NCBI GenBank assembly: GCA_022796315.1
Contig: JAAWIL010000034.1
Coordinates: 1 to 13,999, forward strand
Source: Oscillibacter sp.
GTDB lineage: Bacteria; Bacillota; Clostridia; Oscillospirales; Oscillospiraceae
DNA length: 13,999 nt
Reading direction: 5' to 3'
In this document: in pieces, positions 1-5,024 of the stretch
Layout: every line of letters starts with the position of its first letter
Numbering within the stretch: the first letter of the stretch is position 1
Made by a program: the position numbers and the translations under genes
Notes under the pieces: model-generated
What the model was told of the DNA's origin: nothing
Databases searched by the model: none
The model's input: the letters and a program-made list of their open reading frames with translations, nothing else

Positions 1-108
1 AGCCTGAAACAATCGCAAATCAATAAGCCGGGCATTCAGATTGACCGCCACTATAACAATGATTTTGCTCCCGTAGCCGCTGAAATCGAAAACTTCCTAC
101 CGAAGTAA
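1..108 (+). CDS. 3' end of an unrecognised gene (partial)
   Basis: An open frame enters from the left edge and runs 35 codons to a TAA at 106-108. The visible C-terminus is hydrophilic and ends in EIENFLPK. I do not recognise the family. Its base composition is clearly more AT-rich than the rest of the window (codons such as AAA, AAT, ATT and TAT predominate), unlike the GC-rich trmB that follows. This could mean a horizontally acquired gene or the end of a mobile element, but 108 bases are too few to decide. The reading frame is supported only by being uninterrupted to the edge and by ending just before a hairpin at 119-156, so it could also be chance. Confidence 0.4.
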   Translation, partial: SLKQSQINKPGIQIDRHYNNDFAPVAAEIENFLPK

Positions 109-118
109 TGGGTGCCAT

Positions 119-156
119 GTTTTGCGGTCTCCGCCGTTTACGGCGGCGTGCAAAAC
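119..156 (+). terminator. Hairpin after the partial gene, possible terminator
   Basis: A two-part stem lies just after the TAA at 108. An outer arm GTTTTGC (119-125) pairs with GCAAAAC (150-156), and an inner arm CCGCCG (131-136) pairs with CGGCGG (141-146) around a TTTA loop. There is no T-run behind it, so intrinsic termination is only a guess. A second, smaller stem CGGGCC/GGCCCG follows at 181-197. Confidence 0.35.
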
Positions 157-221
157 GATTTCCATCCAATGGCATGATTTCGGGCCTCCAGGGCCCGTGC
201 CCCTTCCCCTCCGGAAATCCA

Positions 222-250
222 TTTACACCGTTGGGGATCTGTGGTAAAAT
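222..250 (+). promoter_or_regulatory. Promoter of trmB (sigma-A type)
   Basis: TTTACA (222-227) and TAAAAT (245-250) are separated by exactly 17 bp, each one mismatch from the vegetative consensus. Transcription would start near 257, giving a leader of about 75 nt. That leader contains two perfect 7-bp stems: 267-273 with 279-285, and 294-300 with 304-310. The second ends 9 nt before the Shine-Dalgarno at 319-323. Confidence 0.7.
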
Positions 251-331
251 AAGCTTCAATACGCGCGGAATGGTCCAGCCATTCCCGTCACCCGCCGCAG
301 ACCCTGCGGCAGAACGCTGGAGGAACAACCC

Positions 332-1393
332 ATGCGAATGCGCAAAAAGAAAAACCTGATCCCCCGGATGGAGCGCTGCGCCGCCCGCCTGATCCAGGAC
401 CCCGCAGCCTACGCCGGCCGCTGGCGGGACCTGATGCCCGCCGCCCGGGAACTGCGGCTGGAGCTGGGCTGCGGCAAGGGCCGCTTCACCGCCGGCACCG
501 CCGGGGCGGAGCCAGACGTGCTCTTTGTGGCCGTGGAGGTGGTGCCGGACGCCATGGTGGTGGCCATGGAGCGCTGCGCCGCCCAGGGTCTGGAGAATGT
601 CTTTTTCATCGACGCCAACGCCGACCAGCTGCCGAAGTTCTTCGCCCCCGGCGAGGTGGACCGGATCTATCTGAACTTCTCCGACCCCTGGCCCGGCAAC
701 CGCCACGCCAAGCGCCGCCTCACCCACGGGAACTTCCTGAAGCTCTACCGCCAGGTGCTGAAACCGGAGGGCCAGATCCATTTCAAAACCGACAATCAGC
801 CCCTCTTTGAGTTCTCCGTGGAGGAAATCCCTCAGTTTGGCTTCCGCCTGTCGGAGGTCACTCGAAATCTCCATGAGCATGGCCCCGTAGGCGTCATGAC
901 GGACTACGAGGCGAAGTTCTACGAGCAGGGTCTCCCCATCAACCGCTGTGTCGCCACCATGGAGCCCTGGGAGGAGCCCTTCCCCGCCAATCCCAAGGCC
1001 GTCAAGAGCCGCTGGCTGGACGCCTTCGCCGATGGCGTCCCGGAGGCGGACCTGGGCAAGCGCGTCCTGGCGGAGGGAAGCTACCTCTGGCACCTCTTCT
1101 CCTGGAACCTGGTCCCCTGCCTGGAGGGAGACGCGGCCCGCCAGGCCCTGGAGGCCCGCCGGGGCGAGGAAATCTACCTCTTCTATTGTGAATACCCGCC
1201 CCAGGGCCTTCCCCCGGTCCGCCCCGTCTCCTGGGAGGAGCTCCCCGCCCTCCTGGCCCCGGAGCCGCCCACCATGGACGGCGCGGACTGGTACCTGATG
1301 GACCGGAACTTCACCTGGACCTATGCCCAGACCCACGAGGCGGCCTGCGGCCCCTACTTCCACGCCGCCCCCCAGTATAGTCAAACCACTTGA
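332..1393 (+). CDS. trmB: tRNA (guanine46-N7)-methyltransferase with C-terminal extension
   Basis: TrmB uses S-adenosylmethionine to methylate N7 of guanosine 46 in the tRNA variable loop. Residues 1-212 show the family plan: SAM-binding ELGCGKG at 44-50, the catalytic/tRNA-binding stretch DPWPGNRHAKRRL at 118-130, TDN at 153-155 and TDYEAKF at 190-196. Bacterial TrmB normally ends about there (210-240 aa). This protein is 353 aa, and residues 213-353 form an additional domain with YLWHLFSW (251-258) and a terminal WTY..THE....GPYF pattern (329-343). From memory this resembles the stand-alone DUF4275 family, which I could not check. The start follows GGAGG at 319-323 with 8 nt spacing; an in-frame ATG at 338 is less well placed. 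The last codons lie inside a small repeat element (1376-1473), so the extreme C-terminus QTT is probably element-derived. The gene is transcribed alone from its own promoter. Confidence 0.92.
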   Translation: MRMRKKKNLIPRMERCAARLIQDPAAYAGRWRDLMPAARELRLELGCGKGRFTAGTAGAEPDVLFVAVEVVPDAMVVAMERCAAQGLENVFFIDANADQLPKFFAPGEVDRIYLNFSDPWPGNRHAKRRLTHGNFLKLYRQVLKPEGQIHFKTDNQPLFEFSVEEIPQFGFRLSEVTRNLHEHGPVGVMTDYEAKFYEQGLPINRCVATMEPWEEPFPANPKAVKSRWLDAFADGVPEADLGKRVLAEGSYLWHLFSWNLVPCLEGDAARQALEARRGEEIYLFYCEYPPQGLPPVRPVSWEELPALLAPEPPTMDGADWYLMDRNFTWTYAQTHEAACGPYFHAAPQYSQTT

Positions 1394-1473
1394 AAATCGG
1401 TGCCCGATTTTCAAAGCGGGCTTTGCCTATGAAGTCTGCCTCAGGCCGCTTCGCGGCCTCTGCGGCAACTATA
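1376..1473. repeat. MITE-like palindromic element, 98 bp
   Basis: The segment is bounded by the inverted ends TATAGT (1376-1381) and ACTATA (1468-1473). Inside are a perfect 11-bp stem with a 3-nt loop (1390-1400 with 1404-1414), AAAGC/GCTTT around 1413-1424, and a 7-bp stem (1443-1449 with 1453-1459). No coding sequence fits inside. The element overlaps the last five codons and the stop codon of trmB. Its status as a dispersed repeat is inferred from its structure, since only one copy is in the window. Confidence 0.5.
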
Positions 1474-1490
1474 ACCTGCTTTCTGCGCGA

Positions 1491-1524
1491 AAAAAGGACT
1501 TCGGAGCCCTCCGAAGTCCTTTTT
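1491..1524. terminator. Bidirectional intrinsic terminator between trmB and rplT
   Basis: A perfect 10-bp stem (1496-1505 with 1510-1519, 4-nt loop) is flanked by AAAAA (1491-1495) and TTTTT (1520-1524). It therefore has a U-tract on both strands. It lies 11 bp past the rplT stop and about 100 bp past the trmB stop, so it can end both convergent transcripts. Confidence 0.9.
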
Positions 1525-1535
1525 ATCTGCTTGAT

Positions 1536-1886
1536 TTATGCCTTCTTGGCGATCTCGGTCAGCTGGGTAAAGGCAGCGGCGTCGTTGATGGCCATCTCCG
1601 CCAGCATCTTCCGGTTGATCTCAATCCCGGCCACCTTCAGGCCGTGCATGAAGGTGGAGTAGTTCATCCCGTTGAGCTTGCAGGCGGCGGAGATCCGGGT
1701 GATCCACAGGGCCCGGAAGTCGCGCTTCTTCAGCCGGCGGCCGGTGTACGCCTGGGTCAGGGCCTTCATGACCGCCTCGTTGGCAACGTGGAAGTGCTTG
1801 GAGCGGGAACCCCAGTAGCCCTTCGCCATCTTCATGGTTTTATTTCTTCTCTTGCGCGTCATCATCGCGCCTTTGACTCTAGCCAT
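1536..1886 (-). CDS. rplT: 50S ribosomal protein L20
   Basis: L20 is an early-assembly protein of the large ribosomal subunit that binds 23S rRNA. It is also the autogenous repressor of this operon in Bacillus subtilis and Escherichia coli. The protein is 116 aa, typical for the family, and begins MARVKGAMMTRKRRNK. The basic N-terminal tail, GYWGSRSKHF and the RRLKKRDFRALWITRI core are all present, as is the usual C-terminal half. The ATG at 1884-1886 has AGGAGG at 1895-1900, 8 nt upstream on the minus strand. It is the last gene of infC-rpmI-rplT, 27 nt after rpmI, and is followed directly by the terminator at 1491-1524. The operon leader upstream of infC is the expected site of its feedback control. 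Confidence 0.98.
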   Translation of the reverse strand: MARVKGAMMTRKRRNKTMKMAKGYWGSRSKHFHVANEAVMKALTQAYTGRRLKKRDFRALWITRISAACKLNGMNYSTFMHGLKVAGIEINRKMLAEMAINDAAAFTQLTEIAKKA

Positions 1887-1913
1887 TGTAAAAGCCTCCT
1901 CTTCTCAACGTCC

Positions 1914-2111
1914 TTACTTGTAGGGAATCATCTTGCGCACGGCGTCCACATTGGTGGCGTCGGCATAGCCGCCGGCCCGCAGGCGGCGGGTGCGCTTGGT
2001 ATCCTTCTTGGTGAGGATGTGACTCTTAAAGGCCTTGGCGCGCTTGACTTTGCCGGTCTTCGTGAGGTTAAATCTCTTCTTGGCACCGCTATGAGTCTTC
2101 AGTTTCGGCAT
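1914..2111 (-). CDS. rpmI: 50S ribosomal protein L35
   Basis: L35 is a small basic protein of the large ribosomal subunit. The 65-residue product begins MPKLKTHSGAKKRF, which is the family signature, and continues with a lysine/arginine-rich body ending in MIPYK. An in-frame upstream ATG would add 15 residues, but the start chosen here (ATG at 2109-2111) has AAGGAG at 2121-2126 with 9 nt spacing. The longer form would overlap the end of infC and adds nothing conserved. The gene lies 34 nt after infC and 27 nt before rplT in the standard operon order. Confidence 0.97.
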   Translation of the reverse strand: MPKLKTHSGAKKRFNLTKTGKVKRAKAFKSHILTKKDTKRTRRLRAGGYADATNVDAVRKMIPYK

Positions 2112-2145
2112 CGTAGTTAGCTCCTTCCGTGTATTAAAAAATCTG

Positions 2146-2664
2146 TTACTTTCCACCCTTGGGAGAGAGGAAGATGGACATCATCCGCCCCTCCAGCTTC
2201 GCGCCCTTGTCCAGACTGGCAATTTCGGCACATTGTTCGGCGAACTTGTCAAGCAGTCCCCTACCGATGTCGGTGTGGGCCATTTCCCGCCCGCGGAAGC
2301 GCACGGAGACCTTGACACGATTGCCGTCGGCAATGAACTTCTGGGCGTTTTTCAGCTTCGTATTGAAGTCTCCAACATCAATGCCCGGAGACATGCGGAT
2401 CTCCTTGATCTCCACCACATGCTGGTTCTTTCTGGCTTCCTTCTCCCGCTTGCTCTGTTCAAACCGGAACTTCCCGTAGTTCATCAGCTTGCACACCGGG
2501 GGGGTGGCCTGGGGAGAGATCTTGACCAGATCCAGTCCCTGTTCGTCGGCAATCTTCAGCGCCGCGTCAGCTGCCATAATGCCCAGCTGCTCGCCCTGAG
2601 AACCGATCAGGCGGATCTCCTTGTCGCGAATGTCCTCATTCAGTTCATGCACTTGCTTACTAAT
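2146..2664 (-). CDS. infC: Translation initiation factor IF-3, probable ATT start
   Basis: IF-3 binds the 30S subunit, prevents premature 50S joining and proofreads initiator tRNA and start codon. The sequence has the N-terminal domain (NEDIRDKEIRLIG), the linker with KREKEARK, and the C-terminal domain (VEIKEIRMSPGIDVGDF, then VRFRGREMAHT). The first standard start codon in frame is GTG at 2650-2652, but the strong Shine-Dalgarno GGAGGTG (2673-2679 on the plus strand) lies 20 nt from it. The same Shine-Dalgarno is 8 nt from an in-frame ATT at 2662-2664, giving ISKQVHELNEDIR and 172 residues. IF-3 of E. coli also starts at AUU, which lets IF-3 repress its own translation, so I choose ATT. If GTG is used the protein is 168 aa and the coordinates end at 2652. 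Confidence 0.95.
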   Translation of the reverse strand: MSKQVHELNEDIRDKEIRLIGSQGEQLGIMAADAALKIADEQGLDLVKISPQATPPVCKLMNYGKFRFEQSKREKEARKNQHVVEIKEIRMSPGIDVGDFNTKLKNAQKFIADGNRVKVSVRFRGREMAHTDIGRGLLDKFAEQCAEIASLDKGAKLEGRMMSIFLSPKGGK

Positions 2665-2820
2665 GGTCGAAACACCTCCGTCCTAAAATCACAAAACGCG
2701 GACGCCCTGACGGCACCCGCGTGAAAACAAACCGCCCGCAGGGCAGTTCGCGAAACTCACTGTAAACCTCTTCGCCCAGGGCTGGAGGTGAGGCGGATGC
2801 AATCGCCCTCTTTGTTTTGC
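2665..2820 (-). ncRNA. infC operon leader, probable L20-type attenuator
   Basis: Between the predicted transcription start (about 2820) and the infC Shine-Dalgarno lies a structured leader of about 155 nt. Visible on the minus strand are a stem CTCAC/GTGAG enclosing ACCTC/GAGGT; an 8-bp stem with one G-U pair (plus positions 2730-2737 with 2741-2748); and a final GC hairpin (2696-2701 with 2717-2722) followed by two T4 groups. A late hairpin with T-rich tail just before infC is what a premature terminator would look like. In Bacillus subtilis, L20 controls infC-rpmI-rplT through such a leader. Assignment to that RNA family is inference from position and structure; I could not run a covariance model. 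Confidence 0.6.
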
Positions 2821-2826
2821 TGGCTT

Positions 2827-2855
2827 AGTGTATCACTCCCCGCCCCCAATGTCAA
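2827..2855 (-). promoter_or_regulatory. Promoter of the infC-rpmI-rplT operon
   Basis: On the minus strand a perfect TTGACA (plus 2850-2855) and TACACT (plus 2827-2832) are spaced by 17 bp. A T/A-rich stretch (plus 2859-2869) lies just upstream of the -35 and could act as an UP element. The predicted start is near 2820. Confidence 0.8.
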
Positions 2856-2944
2856 GCCTTTTTTTATTTGGGGCGTGTTTTGCAGAACCCAACAGATAAA
2901 TGTGCATTCGGACACACCCCCCAAGACATCCTGCTTGACAAAGC

Positions 2945-2974
2945 TTGACAAATTGCGGCAACTGTGCCTATAAT
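2945..2974 (+). promoter_or_regulatory. Promoter of the hscC-J protein operon
   Basis: A perfect TTGACA (2945-2950) and a perfect TATAAT (2969-2974) are separated by 18 bp. A second TTGACA sits 10 bp upstream (2935-2940). Transcription would begin near 2981. The dyad AGGTA-N4-TACCT (2982-2995) overlaps or directly follows the start site and could be an operator. I see no CIRCE heat-shock element (the TTAGCACTC-N9-GAGTGCTAA inverted repeat). Confidence 0.8.
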
Positions 2975-2980
2975 ATAGTG

Positions 2981-3259
2981 GAGGTAAATATACCTAAATT
3001 CAAGGAATCACGCCTCCAGAATCCCTTGTTTTCCCACAGATGTGGTTCCTTCTCCCCCTGTTCGCCCTGGGCGGCAAGGGAATCAACCATTTTTTAGAAA
3101 ACAAGTGCGTTTTTTGTGCGCTTGTCCGGAATCCCTAATTTTCCCAATAAAGAAAACTTTTTGTGAACGGGAACCTTCTTCCCTGTCTCTGCTGATCATC
3201 CGCAGCCGCGCGTCACGGGCTCCATGCCCCTCCTGGCGCGGGCGGAGAAAGGAGCAATC
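2981..3259 (+). other. Long 5' leader of the hscC operon, no gene seen
   Basis: About 280 nt separate the predicted start from the hscC ATG. I find no credible coding sequence. It holds a near-direct repeat, AATCCCTTGTTTTCCCA at 3020-3036 and AATCCCTAATTTTCCCA at 3130-3146, plus a 9-bp stem with two wobble pairs (3101-3109 with 3117-3125) and a small palindrome CCACA-GA-TGTGG (3034-3045). Such a leader could carry post-transcriptional control, but nothing matches a riboswitch I recognise. Confidence 0.5.
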
Positions 3260-5020
3260 ATGTCCATCATCGGGATTGATCTGGGAACCACCAACTCCCT
3301 GGCCTGCGTCTACCGCAACAGCCGGGCGGAGCTGATCCCCAATGAATTGGGAGAATATAAAACCAGCAGCGCCGTCAGCGTGTTGGAGGACGGCAGCGTC
3401 CTGGTGGGCGCGGCGGCCAAGGAGCGTCTGATCTCCCACCCGGAGTCCACCGCCGCCGGCTTCAAAGTCTGGATGGGCACCGACCGCATCACCACCCTGG
3501 GCGCCCTCAGCTTCAAGCCGGAGGAGCTCTCTGCCCTGGTTCTCCGCCAGCTCCTCCAGGACGCCCAGCGCTACCTCGGCGAGCCGGTGGAGGAGGCCGT
3601 CATCAGCGTCCCCGCCTATTTCAACGACGACCAGCGCTGCGCCACCAAGCTGGCGGCCCAGCTGGCCGGGCTGACGGTCAAGCGCCTCATCAACGAGCCC
3701 TCCGCCGCCGCGCTCTGCCACCGCCACGCCATCAGCGGCGGGGACTGCCGGATGATGATTGTGGATTTTGGCGGCGGCACCCTGGACGTGAGCATTGTAG
3801 ACTGCTTTGAGAACATCATTGAGATCACCGCCATCGCCGGGGACAACCACCTGGGCGGCGACGACATCGACCAGGTGATCGTGGAGCACTTCTGCCGGGA
3901 GAACGGCCTCTCCCTGACCGCGCTGTCCCCGGGCGCCCGGGCCTCCCTCTTCCGGCAGGCAGAGACCGCCAAGATCGCCCTCTCCGGCGCCCCGGCGGCC
4001 ATGATCTCCCTCCAGCAGGGCGGACAGCAGTCCGGCCTGCTGCTGACGCGGCCCCTGCTGACCCAGCTGTGCGAGCCCATCTTCCAGCGGGTCCGCCAAG
4101 TCATCAGCCAGGCCGTGCGGGACCGGGACCGGGTGGGGCGGATCGACGACGTGGTCCTGGTGGGCGGGTCCGCCCAGCTGACGGTCCTGGGCGATTTTCT
4201 GGAGGAGCTCTTCGGGCGCCGGCCCGCGGTGGCGGCGGGGCCCGATGAGATTGTGGCCCTGGGCGTGGGGCTGTGCGCGGGGATCAAGGAGCGGGCCGAG
4301 GACCTGCGGGACCTGGTGATGACCGACGTGTGCCCCTTCTCCCTGGGCGTCGCCACCTACAACGATCTCCACGACAAGACGCCCCATATGGCCTTCCTGA
4401 TCCAGCGGAGCAGTATGCTGCCCGCCAGCCGTCAGGAGACCTTTTATACCCTCCAGAGCAACCAGCAGGCCCTCCGGTTTGAGATCTACCAGGGGGAGGG
4501 CTATTTCGCCTCGGAAAACCTGAAGCTGGGGGAGCTGGAAGTCCAGGTACCCCCGGGGACGGCGGGAGAACAGTCCGCCGCCGTCACCTTTACTTATGAT
4601 ATTGACGGCATCCTGCATGTCAGCGCCCGCAGCAGCGGCGGGGACTACCGGGACCGGCTGATCCTGAACTCCCGCCTGCACCTGACGGAGGAGGAACGGG
4701 CCCAGGCCCTGGAGCGGATCTCCCAGATCCGCCTGGCCGCCCAGGGGACTCAGCGGGAGCGCTATCTGCTGGAGAAGGCCCTGAGCCTCTACCAGCAGTC
4801 CACCGGGCGCCTGCGGGAGGCCATCGCCCACCTGATCCGCCACTTCCAGGCCAACCTGGAGCAGGGGGACCGCATCTCCCGGGAGCGGGTGTACCGGCAT
4901 GTCCAGAAGCAGCTGGAGCAGTTCCAGCACTATTTCCAGTCCGACCCCTTCGCCGAGGACTTTTGGGCCGATCCGGAGGAGCTGGAGGATACCGACGAGG
5001 ATACCGAAGACGAGGAGTGA
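3260..5020 (+). CDS. hscC: Hsp70 chaperone, HscC-like
   Basis: This is a cytosolic ATP-dependent Hsp70 chaperone of 586 aa. The ATPase domain shows phosphate-1 IDLGTTNS (6-13), VPAYFND (118-124), phosphate-2 VDFGGGTLDVS (168-178) and the adenosine motif VLVGGSAQL (299-307). The interdomain linker and start of the substrate domain read DLVMTDVCPFSLGV (351-364), rather than DnaK's DVLLLDVTPLSLG. This is the main reason for calling it HscC-type. The substrate domain is followed by a helical lid and a short, very acidic tail (576-586). The ATG at 3260 has AAAGGAG at 3248-3254; an upstream in-frame ATG at 3224 lacks support. A J-domain protein gene begins 4 nt after its stop, matching E. coli, where hscC neighbours the J proteins DjlB and DjlC. 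Clients are unknown. The assignment to Hsp70 is certain and to the HscC subgroup likely. Confidence 0.9.
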   Translation: MSIIGIDLGTTNSLACVYRNSRAELIPNELGEYKTSSAVSVLEDGSVLVGAAAKERLISHPESTAAGFKVWMGTDRITTLGALSFKPEELSALVLRQLLQDAQRYLGEPVEEAVISVPAYFNDDQRCATKLAAQLAGLTVKRLINEPSAAALCHRHAISGGDCRMMIVDFGGGTLDVSIVDCFENIIEITAIAGDNHLGGDDIDQVIVEHFCRENGLSLTALSPGARASLFRQAETAKIALSGAPAAMISLQQGGQQSGLLLTRPLLTQLCEPIFQRVRQVISQAVRDRDRVGRIDDVVLVGGSAQLTVLGDFLEELFGRRPAVAAGPDEIVALGVGLCAGIKERAEDLRDLVMTDVCPFSLGVATYNDLHDKTPHMAFLIQRSSMLPASRQETFYTLQSNQQALRFEIYQGEGYFASENLKLGELEVQVPPGTAGEQSAAVTFTYDIDGILHVSARSSGGDYRDRLILNSRLHLTEEERAQALERISQIRLAAQGTQRERYLLEKALSLYQQSTGRLREAIAHLIRHFQANLEQGDRISRERVYRHVQKQLEQFQHYFQSDPFAEDFWADPEELEDTDEDTEDEE

Positions 5021-5024
5021 GCCG

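Noticed and set aside
108..359. 83-codon plus-strand frame before trmB
   Set aside because: It runs across the trmB promoter and leader hairpins, lacks a Shine-Dalgarno and overlaps the real trmB start.
20..1414. 464-codon minus-strand open frame over trmB
   Set aside because: It is antisense to a clear TrmB, has a low-complexity G/H/V/L-rich composition, no ribosome-binding site and no recognisable motif. Such frames are common in GC-rich coding DNA.
2788..2973. 61-codon plus-strand frame in the divergent promoter region
   Set aside because: It spans both promoters and the infC leader and has no plausible independent start.
2945..3259. HrcA/CIRCE control of the Hsp70 operon
   Set aside because: I looked for the CIRCE inverted repeat between the promoter and hscC and did not find it.
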